From positions 1,870,243 through 1,934,242 of the forward strand of contig CP093829.1 of NCBI GenBank assembly GCA_033063855.1: DNA of 64,000 nucleotides. The letters are read 5' to 3'. Made by a program: the position numbers and the translations under genes. Positions 34,024 to 46,097 of this stretch are shown here, in pieces (position 1 is the stretch's first letter; every line of letters starts with the position of its first letter). Source of the stretch: Smittia aterrima (taxonomy: Eukaryota > Arthropoda > Insecta > Diptera > Chironomidae). The notes under the pieces are model-generated. The model did no database searches and was not told the DNA's origin. It worked only from the letters and a program-made list of their open reading frames with translations.

Positions 34024-37000
34024 TCGAAGGCGAATTGATTTTTCTCTGAATGAAACAATAAAAACATTTGCGTCATGTTTCGGTGCACATTTCACTCGCT
34101 CGCTCTCCTTCCTAGTTTTCTTTTTGATGTGAATTCCCCGTGACGCTCCCTCGTATTTATGCACACACAATAAGTTTCCTGCACTCATCCACTTCGACTC
34201 GCTTCTTCTTTCCCTGCATGTCCTGACAATTTTCACTAGACGGGAGTGTTTGACTGTAATCAAAATTGATTGATATTTATGAGATTTTATTGCTGTTGTT
34301 GCTGTTGCAGTGCCCGATCAGTTTTTACTCGCAGACTTTTCTCCGAGAGAATGTTGTGTCGCAGTTGGGAATAATTTCAATTACACGAAAGTCACTCGCT
34401 CGAGTCTGGCGATCCGTCTATGTTCTCTCGTAGAGAGGGCACGAATGAGAGGGTTGCAGTTATTAGTTGATTACATTGCACATTACCGTGATTATCACTT
34501 TCGGTTCCATTCGAAGCGACTAATCCATGGTTGAGGCTTAGGTTCAAAGCACTCTTCCTCCCTCTCGACCGCAGAAAATTCAAAAATCTGTACGGGCATC
34601 GACTTTGTCGTTTGTCACGGCGGTTTAATGATTTGCTTTCTCACTTCGCAATGAATTGACAATAAAGATTATCGAAGTAGCATAAATCAGGATTAAATCA
34701 AACGAGAATTATTAGAGTTTAGAACTTTTCCAAAAAAGAAGAAAAATTGTTACACAAACATCAGCCGAACGAGGTGTGTCCATTGCTTGTTTGGTTTTCT
34801 ATTGTTGCCGATTTTTTTCTTCTATGCGAAGGCTGAACGTATCATTGCTCTATTGTGGCGCAAAATCTCTTTGATCAACAATGGCTTCGAGTGAAGTTTC
34901 GCACGAACAAGATCTGCCATCTTCACATTAATCTCATTGTTCCTTTGTGTGCTGCACTTTTCTCACATCAAATCCGATAAAATCTAAATGCGAAGCAAAG
35001 ATTTTCCTTTTGATGTTCAAAGATGCATTATTGAATTAACATGACGTATATCTCTCTCCTTTAGGAAATTCACTCGCTTCGCTTGAGATCGGAAATTATA
35101 CGTTGATGTAAAGACGAATCCATAAATCGACAAATCTGATGCTTCTGCCTAATGTCATCATTAAACCATCGGGACGAGTGAGAAGACATTGCAGTGACAA
35201 TTCGACTTGAATCATAAAAGTCGCATTATTATAAAAACATACAAATTATATTTGAAAATGTTGATAATAAAAGAAAATTGACGGTTATGGAAACCCTTGA
35301 GCGAGTGAAGACGAGAAAATATTTTATCTCCCGAAATGGAACGAGAATTTTTATTGCTCCACCTATGGCATCATTTCAATTCTGCTGCCTCATGTTTGTC
35401 TCTCTCTCTTTCTCTTCCTCTTGGTTATTTATTTAAATCTGTTTTCAATGTAGAAAAGCATCATAAAGAATAATGTTGTTATACAAATTCTGCGTCGTAT
35501 ACTCAAGAAAGATGACGACTTCCATAAAAGTATTTTCCTTCTTGATAAAGGTAGAGAAACGATGAAAGTTTCTGATGGCACAAATAAGATTTGAAAGTTT
35601 ATGATTTTCCTATGGAATTACTTAGAGAATATCTTCCTTCGGTTGGACCGAGAGTTCCTTGACTTTTTAAGCTTGAAATTTTAATTAGAAAGATATCGCT
35701 CGAAGATTCTGATTACAACGTTTTGTGACTCACATCAAAGAGAATTCCTTAACTTGCCTTCAAACGAAATTTTGTTTACGTTCGCCAGAGAAAGAGAAAC
35801 AAACTCGAGTATGCGTTGATGCATGGATGGTGAGTCTTGTGAAGGTTTTATTCGTTCGTAGATAAAACTGGCGCCGAATGTCGCCCAGGTGAATGTTTGA
35901 TTAGAATATTTTCGTCTTTACATGAGACCGACTATGTGAGTCAATCGATTGGAATGAGCATTCCATTCCCTTCTCTTGCTTTTAGCCTCGTGCCAACGAA
36001 ATCTCCCCTTGAAATAAATCGAAACGGAAAGAAATTATTCAATTGTGTAAAAATCATTCCCGGATGTCGGAATTCACAGAAAGTCATTTAACAAATCCAA
36101 TGCTCGAGATTTTCATTTTTCTGACCCCTCTCACGAGAAGTAGCAGTCAACCGCCGTTCTCTTCCGTCCGTTTCCTTTATTCGACAGTTGAATGTGCAAC
36201 TCTCATGAGAAATTTGTCATTGATTTGATATCGTGATGTGTAATTTCGCCTTCCGGAATGGCCAGAGCATCAGAAAAACAAAAGTCTTGAGAATGCTTCC
36301 TTCCTAAGTCCACCCTAAGAAGAATTCAGCTGACCGACCGTACGTTCATTTATCAAAAAGTCATCGTTGCGATGGTTGAAAGAATTCTCGACTTGCCGAA
36401 AAGCAAATCAAACAACAAATTTTCCAAATGGCCGATAACAAGCAAATAAAACTTTATGCAAATTCGGATGAGAAAATAAATTATTTTTATGGACAAATAA
36501 GAAATTAAATCCACAGAACTTGTCGGATTCCTTTGATTTATTGCCAGCGCATTTGGAGTTCGAGTGTGTGCGGAATGAAACGACAAATCGTTTCAACGTT
36601 CTTTTGGATTAGATAAATGTTTAGAGTCGAATCACTCAGCCGTAAAATATTTAAAATTCGCTTTTTTCCATCTTGTGGTCGATTTGTGCGCAAAGCATTT
36701 CGTGCATCATTAGACATTCCGTTTCATCGAATGATGAATGTGGAAATAATCGATCTGAAGTTTTATTGCTGAGTAAATTTATTCAACTTATCAGTTTTAT
36801 TCTCTTGCAGGGCTTGAGATTAACGCGAAGCGTGAAAAGTCAAGGCATTAACGAATCCAAATGTTGTGCATTTTGATTAAACGAATTTTCCATGTTCTCG
36901 ACCAAAGAGAGATAAGCGGGAGCTTATTCCATCTGCCCAAACTGTAATGGCACTTGAGAGTCAATTAAAACAGGTCGCATCGAATTCGAGGGAGTTCATA

Positions 37001-40000
37001 AATTATCAATAATGAAGTGGCGAATAAATCACGGTGGATTATTCTTCTTATCACTGCTCCCATATGAAACCAGATGTTTTACAACCGTTATTCAAATATA
37101 TTTGATCGGCATATGTAAATATCCCGCGAGGCTTATCGCGCCTGTTATTAAACTGAAGCGCGGAAAATTTAATTCGATTATTCGAGCAGTTGACAAGTGT
37201 AGATTATGTGATGAGATAAGACTGGTGACGAAGCTTTGCATGTCATCGCGAAAACTTTAATTCAAAACATTTCGAAGATATTTGAGACATTGATTTATAA
37301 ACAGAAAATCCTTTTCTAACTCGTAATGCTGTTTGATGCTTTTGTTTACTCGACATATTTTGCAATAACATCATCAGCTCGAGTTACTAATTTCTCTCAT
37401 CAACTGTGTCAGACTTCGATCTGTTCCTCCCCCACTTTTGAGTTCCGAGGTTGAAAAGAGATTTAAGTTAAACAAGGGAAAGGCGAATGTGCTTCAGAAT
37501 CTAAATCCTTGCATTTTTCTCTCTTCACTAAAAGCATTATGATGTTTATTAAGATTTAAGTGATTTCATTACAGTCATCGCCCTGTTGTTCACTTACTTC
37601 TGGGGTGATTAAGATATTTCTCAGCTTCCCTCGAGGGGTCTCTCCACATCCACGGCTTCATGTTGCAAGCACACGCAGAGCGAGACTAAAACAATTCATT
37701 CGAGGGAACTTTTATTGCATAAACCCGACGATTGCATTTTGAGGAAATCTCGGTTTCGTGAGCATTAAAGACTTTTACGTGTTTGTTCAACCGATTTTCG
37801 TTAGTCTTCTTTAATACACCGCCGAGAGAATGGAAGGAAAGGAAAATCTTAAGACGCAAACGTGATAAAACTCAACTTCCAACATCTCATTCTCTATCCG
37901 TTCCAAACACCCACTTGAGAAAGAGAAAAGTTTGTGCAAACACTTTTTTTTTCGGGAAACGCACGAAAGCCTTTCATTCCATGAAACTTAATTATTTATG
38001 TTTGCTTCGTTCGGATTTCTAAGACGAGGATTTTTCTGAAAAGATTCGATGGAGAAGGATTGAGATGAAGTTTAAAGAGAAACTGAACTTCTAAACTAAC
38101 TCTTCCCCGACCTCTCAAAATGACGAATTTTTTTTTTATTCATAATCATAATTTATTCCACACATTAGATCAATGGCAAGAGCAACCAACAAAATCGGTT
38201 CCTTTGTTTACGATTCACTCTCACTTCTCCCCATCACAGGGCAAAGCACATTCACAGAAAACGATGATAAATTGACACGAAATGACGAGCCACAAAATTT
38301 ATGAAAATGTGAGGCGATGCATTAACAGGAAAAATAAAAAATCTTTCAGTTTTTTTATTCACTCTCTCTCACTCTCGATTGGATCGTATGAAGGATATGT
38401 GCCGACTGTCTAATGGATTCAAATCACTCGGAAATGTATTTCGAATTCATTTCTCATGGAAGCTTGAACAATTTATCATTTCGCAAGAAAATTGCTCATA
38501 AATCGGTTCTCAATCGAATCTTGAAAATATTTTAATTTCGAGTTCGGTTTCTAATTGTTCTCAAGCGAGTTGATGACTTCCCATAGCCGATGGCTCGATG
38601 CACGTGGCAGAGGGCGTCGAAAAATGAGCATAAGTTCTTTGAGACCGCATCGAAAAAGCGTCAGACACGTGATCACTGAAAGGGATTGTCCTTGCCTCGA
38701 CTCTATTGACTGTAAACATTTTTTTTTGTGCCAATTCAATGTGGAAAAATGTTTAACAACAATCGGCAATTATGTCGTAGCGCAGACACGAGGCGCTGGA
38801 TGATAAAGTCAAATGCGATAAAAATAATTATCCATGTTTGATTAATTATTCAATGGGAAGAGAGCTTCATCGATGAAAAGACTGTAAACATTGATATTCG
38901 CTTCGGAGGAGTAGCGGGAATCATTTTTTTTACACGAGTCAGATAGTCAACAGGAAATTATAAAATAATTACAACTTTCGTGTGCGATGCGGCTATGAAA
39001 AAATCAAATTGTCAACTGAGTTTAACACGCGACGACAACTCGTCCTCGCTTCTTTGAAATGGTTTTTTTGTTGCTTGTGATCAACGAATGAAACTTTTGT
39101 TTGGACTTGGAAAATTGTTTTAGGGCGGAATCGATTTAAAATAAAAATTTGACTTTTTGTTTTGTTTTGCTCTCCAGCTGTAATGATCTCGATCGTTTGT
39201 GAACTTTATTGACATGAGTCGAAGGGTGAATTGACTTGTGATCGAAGGGGAAAGTCCTTGAATTGCGTAACAACTTGATTGGCAGCTCAAAAGAGATCTT
39301 TTTCATTCCTTGTTGTTAACAAAAATGTGAAGAGAGAAATTCCACATTAACCACGTGCGTGATTTTCTCAACTTTTTAATAATTCATAACTTTTTTAATT
39401 TCCGGTCATCCTTTGAACCAAACCGAAGGAAACGAGGGTGTGCTGATGGAAAGGTGTTAATAAATCTTTTTTACACCGCAACAGCTGAGGTTTCCGCGGA
39501 CTGGATTCATTGAATAAGTTCCTGATGCAGTTTCAATGTTTTTGGTTGAGCTAACAAATCGCAAAATAATTTGCATTCTGATTTCTTCCTGTCGCGACCC
39601 ATCAAAGTGTGAAGAAGAGAATTGAAGCTTCAATTGTCTACTCAAACCCGCAGAAAAAAAATCTTTGGATTTTTTATTTCTTTCCGTTCGCTCTTTCAAA
39701 AACTTCTTTTAAAATATCTTTCCGTCTTAAACAGTGGGAGAAGTCAGTGTTTTCTTAACTAAAACATTTCCGTTCTGTTTTGCTTCAGCTCCGACGACCG
39801 AGGCGATGTATTTTTATGCTGGCTGAATCTGTCGGCTGTTAATTATTTTAATAAATTACCTCACGGGCACTGGAACGGTCGCTTAATTTACACAAAGATC
39901 CACTTCTCTCTTATCATGTTCTAGCATAATCACTTTCACTCGTCGACTTCATTCCACTTGACATGGCCACCCTAATTAAAATTCAAAGAATAAATATTTA

Positions 40001-41116
40001 GAAGCTTCACTTTTTTCTCCTCGCTCGCCATTTCAGCTTCCGAGGATTAGGACATTGCGAGCAAAAAATTGCTCCTGAGGTAATTGAAAGTGTTGACTCA
40101 GCAACACTCGAAGAATTTTTTTTTGCTCTCGCAACTAAGTAAGAGTTTATAATTGAATCATGAGGATTAGAATGCAATGAAGTTTCTCGAGAGCGAACGT
40201 GGGTGGAAATGGAAATATCTTTTTTTTTTGCACTTTGTAAAGTTTCTGCAATTATTGTTAAGTCATTGAGTTTGACTTGAAAATATTCAAACTTCCCTAA
40301 CTTATTCACCAACCCCACGATGATTCAATTGAAATATATTCAGAGATCCATATGCAAGCATAAATCTAATCATTCGAGCTAAGCAAAAAATCGACCGACT
40401 GATTTAATTATAAGCATTTACACTTAAATAAATTGATTGAATTTTCCGTGATTATTGAGAAGAAAAAAGTGAATTTCACTCTCTGGCTAATGGAAGAGAT
40501 TGCATCGACGATCTGATCGTGTAACACGAAGGAAGATTAAAAGGGAAAGCATAACAAAGAGGGTGGCGATGGTTTTATGATTATTTTTATTCTCGACCCT
40601 CTCTCTCGAGGATTCGCTCGGGCGAAAATAATTTTCAAGTGATTTGTATTGAAAACATTGTTTTGCATTTTCCACTCTTTGTTTTTCTTATTCATGTGAC
40701 TGCTTGTTGATTTTCAATTAGGATTTCCTTGTTTACTTTAAACTTGTGAGACATTTTTTTTATTATTAAATTGCTGCCGCAGCGAAAGAATTCTGACGTT
40801 GCGTGATTCACTGTCCGAACCATCTGCCTCGTTTGACTTTCCAGTTTTGACTTTTAATCATCGAATCTATTGATTTTGTGAGTTACCGCTCGTCGGGCAG
40901 TTAATGAATTGTTGTGCAACATGCGATCGTGAAGTTAATCGAAGGTACAATTATCACTGCTGGCTCTTCCATTGAACGCCGCTTGGTTTCTAGTTTCTTT
41001 GTCACTTGTTCCCATGAATAATTGATTAAAAATTTCAAAACAAAATTGGTTCAATTTCTCCCGAGAGTCAAGTTCTAATCTTGAAATCATTAACTCGAGC
41101 AATTGTGTTGGGACGA

Positions 41117-41216
41117 CACATGTGCTCACCAAGGCGAATGACTTTCAAATGTTTGCCACGTGCCGAGACACTGTTGAGAGTAACCACCGTTCAGCGAGAG
41201 CTCTCCTCGGCACGTG
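41117..41216. promoter_or_regulatory. E-box cluster with paired inverted arms
   Basis: Contains CACATGTG at 41117-41124. It also contains exact inverted arms CACGTGCCGAG (41157-41167) and CTCGGCACGTG (41206-41216), each carrying a CACGTG E-box. A 10-bp palindrome GAGAGCTCTC (41196-41205) touches the right arm. Binding by bHLH factors is inferred from the motif. Confidence 0.45.
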
Positions 41217-44200
41217 AATCTCTTGAAAATTTGTTTAAATCAACAGAAATTTTTTCAATTTAAACTTTTGATTGTTTGTGAAGCATTCGAAGATAAAAAT
41301 TTAATTTAAACATTTTCAAAGACAAATTTTAAAACTGAGAAATTCTAGTTTGAGAATAATCAAAAATCGCAAGCTGCTTCTGAATTAAAATTATTTTTAC
41401 GAGTTGACCAACTTTTAAAATTTTCATAAAACCGCGTCAACAAAAAAAAAACCTTTTCCCTCAGCAAAATATTTTATTCAACATTTTCCTCGTTGCCAGG
41501 AAAAGCTGGGCGTGTTTGCAGCAACTTGAGCAACGAGAAAAGCGCATACACGAATCGGATTATTATCATTTATAATTTAGGAATAACATTCTCGCTTTGA
41601 ACGTGTGCAATGCTTTCCCCGTCAACAATTTGCAGCGGAAGAATTTTCCGCATCGAACGGAGCGCAAGGAAATTATAAAATGATTAGGTTCATTGTTGCC
41701 ATTTATTGCTGTTGAGCCTTCCTCGTGCTCTGCAGCGTAATAAAGTCATTTTTATGATGTGTTCTGCTGCTGTCGCTCATCACGATGACACACGCACGCG
41801 ACAATATTGGGGTTTCATAATTTATTATCGAACACGATAACGTCGTTCGCTGTTATTCTTCGCTTTATCCTTGTGTTTTTTTTTGCCGCTTGGATCTACT
41901 GCACCCCTTCACGACATGTGCCCGAGGCAGATTACCAACGTGCGGTGTAAATTATTCAATAATTACTCTCATTGTTTGTGTTTCAGATTAATCGCATGAC
42001 AGTGGAATATTCTTATCGATCAAGCATGAAAAGAGCAATCAAACTAATCTGATGTTAGCTCTAATGCTTCCTGTTCAAATCGAATTACGAGATGCAAGTT
42101 TTAGTTAATTAAAGCGACACCTGCGAGTCTTCGTCTTAAACGCTTTGTTCCGGGATTAACAAAATCGTCTTAACTAGATCACTCAGCTACTTTGTTAAGT
42201 CTTGACACTTTTTCTGTTTTAAGGAAGGAAGCCGATGAATATTCAAATGAGCAGCTTATGTCACCTGCAGGTCGACGCTAAACGATCGAGTTCTTGTACA
42301 TTTTGTAACACAAGTCAACACATGCGAGATCTTTAAATTAACAAACGGCTGCGTCGAGTGAAAAGTTGAAAGCCACTTGAGTCTCAACATTGTGATCGCG
42401 TTGATTGATTTCAAATATTTCACTCAACGATTAACAAACATTTCAAATCGCGCGTCTGTTGCCTTTCTCGAAGTTAATCAATTTTTAACACATTCGACCC
42501 AAATTGTTTTCGGTAATAAAAAAATGTTTCAGATGGAAAACTTTTAATGCATTTTCATTAACACAATCTTGTCGAGAAAGAGAGTGAAATCCTCTCGAGA
42601 TTTCCTCTGAATTAAAAAAGAAAATTTATTTTGGTGAATGATTAGTTTCAAGTTGATTCAGTGCTGTTAATGATATCGAAATTGATTTAACATGATCGAC
42701 TAAAGTTATTTCAACATTTTCGTCGAATTCTTTTTCATGACAAAAAAAAAAGAATTTCAATATCGAAGACAGAAATTGGAGAAAAAGAAACTCAAAGAGA
42801 AATGTAAATATTTTCGTGTTTGATGAGGAAAAATATTATGTTTCATATTTGATATTTATTCAATAAACATTGTTCAACCGAATTTCTGCTGCCGATCTGC
42901 TGCGGCTTTGCAAAATTTATGTTTGATGCTAAAGTTTCGAAGTGGGACGAAGTGAAAATGTTAGTCTGAGGCGAGCATGTCACTTTTATCGCATTTCTCT
43001 CTCTCTGCAGCTGAATTCCACTCGAAAGTCTCTAAAGCAGTTTAGGTTTTATGTGACAAGTCTGTGTGTGGCTTTTGTGGAATCGTCATCGTCGTGCATT
43101 GACATTCTCTCGCATTGAATTGCAATCGAACGGCTCGGGAAATTGATACCGCAGAGTAAATAAATTCGATATCGTAAAATTTTCTTTTTGCAGAAGAGGG
43201 GCGAGAAGAGTTGCCTCGAATTTCTCCGTCAAAAATATGAAAATAAATTCCTCATGACGATAATAGAATCATCATACGGCGCTGTTCTACCTTCACTCCA
43301 TGTCATTTCACTCGAGAACGTTCAATAAACATTATTCAGTTGGAAGCCGCTGCTTAATTTTCACCGACGAATAGAAAACTGATCCTATGAAGTCTTCCTA
43401 GCTTTGCTCTCGTTGTTTGCTTAATGACGTCGAGGAAAATTATGTTTACACTAAAATATGATGCGCAGCTAAACGAGAAAACAAGAGAGCAAAAGGGTTT
43501 TCTTGTGTCGATTTCACGATAGCGAAGATTTTCTTTTTTCATAAATATTAAATTTCATGTTGATGTGTTTATTCAATGTCAGTGTCTTAATGTAAAGAGA
43601 ATCTTCCTCTGAATAATGTAGTGAGTTTTCTTAGGTTGAGGCATTTTCACTCTGTAAACAAATGTAATTAAACAGAAGATTTTCCGAGAATTTCACTGCT
43701 CGAGTTTGTTTTCCCCTTTTTGTCCTTTGAAGACGGGAAAGGTGAACTCTGATTCAAGTTGAATCATTCATCACGTTCGCTTCTCGATATCGTTTGATTG
43801 AAACTCCTTTCAGACAATTTTGACAATGCGCGAGACTATTTCTATTTTGATTGGCAGTTGACTCGCGAAGATTGAAAGGAAATCGATCTATTAAGAGCGA
43901 ACAATGATTGCGTCTTTTGCAATTTTTAAAAAATCTTTGAGAACTTTAAAACGTTTGCTAATTTCCGTGTCGAGACTTGCACTTTCAATAGCAACCTGAC
44001 GCTTGAAACCACTCAACAGAATCACCTGTTATTCTATCCCAAACGAAAAAATGAAATCGAATTACGATAAACATCTTGAAGCATTCGCCGTCGAATCCCG
44101 AAAGTCGAGATGAAGAGTAGAACTCAAATTTCAAGTATTTAAATAGATTAAGTAGATTAATGTCGGCGACGAATAGAAAAGGAGAAGCGAGATTTTCATC

Positions 44201-44910
44201 AAAACACAAAACAGTTTATTTCGTCTGACGTTGAGTCTTTTCATTCTCCTTTCGATTCTTTACAAACTTCACCTGAATGACTCAGCGACTTTTGTTCCAT
44301 CACACAAATCTCTTATCAGTCACATCTCTTTGAGAGATACGTTTCGGCTTCGATCACCAAGTTCAAAAGAGCTAATTCCATTAATGGATGTGAATTCATC
44401 ATAATTATCCACGGCCTTCGATTGCTTCAAGAATTTACATCAAACCACTCGATCTAGACACGATTTGCCATTGCCTCAGATGATAACATAATGAAAGACT
44501 CCTGACAAAGGCAATGAGCGTCTTAATTATTGTTATTACGCTAAGAGCTTTCAGATTTGACCTGCAAGGGGTTTGTCTGCTCTCGCTCTCAAGTGCCACT
44601 TGCGATGATACCTTTTTGAAGACTTCGAGTGGCTTTTTGGGTCGGGCGTCGATTAGAAGAGTTTTTGATTCGGAAATTGATGAAACAAGGAAGCGATTGA
44701 TTCATGGATGAACGAATTTAATTTCGTGAATCAGAAAAAAATGGGACAAATGTAAAACAAGTCTAACGACAGTCTAACTGTTCGAAAAAAGTGGCGAACA
44801 AACAAAACTGTTATCACATGTGCCTTCTCTAATCTTTATAGCTTTGTTGATAGCGTTAAGATAAATTTCCATGTTGTTCGCGTTGCTTTGCAGTTAACTT
44901 GAGTGTCGCG

Positions 44911-46097
44911 ATGAAAACATTTCGGGAGTTTCATTTCTTTGTGATTGGATTTTTAATCGGCACAGGAGTTTTAATTGTTCCGCTGTTCATCTTCAAATCT
45001 GAACGGAAATCAATCTCACATGAGAAACTAAAAGAACATTTGACTTTACATGAAGCAGTTTATCAAAAGTCAATGTTTGACGAGACTTTGTCACAAGTTT
45101 TGTTCGAAAAAGTGAAAATTCTTTGCGTTGTGATGACATATCCGGAGAATCACAGACTGAAAGCAATTCACGTCCGCGATACTTGGGGCAAGCGATGTAA
45201 CAAACTCATTTTCGTGACTTCAGAGCTTGATCCTGAACTGGAAGTTGTCGTTTATCCTCTAAAGGAATCGAGATCGAATCTCTGGAATAAAACTCAGTTC
45301 AGCTTCGAATATTTGTACAAACATCACATAAACGATTTTGATTGGTTTTTAAAGGCAGATGACGACAAGTGAGTTGACTTCATTAGCTTTCATTTTATTT
45401 CCAACATTCGTAATCTTTGCAGTTACTTGATCATTGAAAATCTCCGCTACATGTTGTCGCAGTACAATCCAAACACTGCATTGTACTTTGGTCATCGCTA
45501 CACACTCCACAAGTCACTCGACGAAGGTTACATGGCCGGTAATTAATTAATTAAATTTTCATTGACATCCGCGAAAATTATGAGTTCATTGTTGTAGGCG
45601 GCGGATACATCCTCTCAAAGAAAGCAGTCAAAAAGTTTGCTGAGAAACTGATTCACAATTCAAATTGTGGAGCTGATGAAGAAGTCGAAGATTATGCGAT
45701 GGGACATTGTCTCGCTCATCATGCGATCTTTGTCGACTGCCGAGACAAACTTCATCAAAAACGATTCTTTCCAATTGGAGTCGCAGATCATTTGATGCCA
45801 GCAAAGGAAGTGGATCCTAAATTCTGGTACTTTCGACGACTTTACTACAAACAAGTCGCTCAAGGCAACTTGAGTTGCTGTTCAGACACGGCAGTTGAAT
45901 ATCATTACATCAATCCTCCAGAAATGTACGCGCTTGATTACTTCATCTACAAGCTCCATCCTTTCGGCCTCGATGATCACTCAACCGAAGTTTTGCCAGA
46001 AAAAATTGCTCTCGATGAAATCATCGCCGCTTCAGATGCTCACAAATCTAAAAGACGCAAAAATATTCATTACATGGATTCCGATGAACTTTACTAA
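44911..46097 (+). CDS. C1GalT1: Core-1 beta-1,3-galactosyltransferase (type II membrane, Golgi)
   Basis: Three exons: 44911-45368, 45423-45538 and 45598-46097, phases matching; 357 aa (human 363 aa). The enzyme adds galactose to GalNAc-Ser/Thr (Tn antigen) to make core-1 O-glycans in the Golgi. A hydrophobic signal anchor spans about residues 8-28 after a short cytoplasmic tail. CVVMTYPENH..HVRDTWGKRC begins the catalytic fold, and the metal-binding DDD lies at 150-152 (FLKADDDN). The motif GGGYILSKKAV and a DEEVEDYAMGHCL segment follow, as in family GT31. An acceptor-like CTTTGCAG at about 44886-44893 suggests a 5' UTR intron. Fly genomes have several paralogues, so the exact orthologue is uncertain. 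Confidence 0.93.

Larger units (their letters stand above)
29387..44910. other. 15.5-kb gene-free region between tup C and C1GalT
   Basis: No gene could be supported on either strand; all open frames are short and without recognisable domains or splice-linked continuation. It should contain the tup C promoter at the left end and the C1GalT promoter at the right. It holds a TG/CA hairpin at 29930-29962, GA/CT tracts (34003-34023 and others) and an E-box inverted repeat near 41.1-41.2 kb. No transposon or RNA gene is seen. The best reading is a regulatory domain of the islet cluster. Confidence 0.55.

Noticed and set aside
44899..44910. Upstream non-ATG start for C1GalT
   Set aside because: The four extra codons lack ATG. 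The ATG at 44911 gives a normal type II membrane topology and family length.
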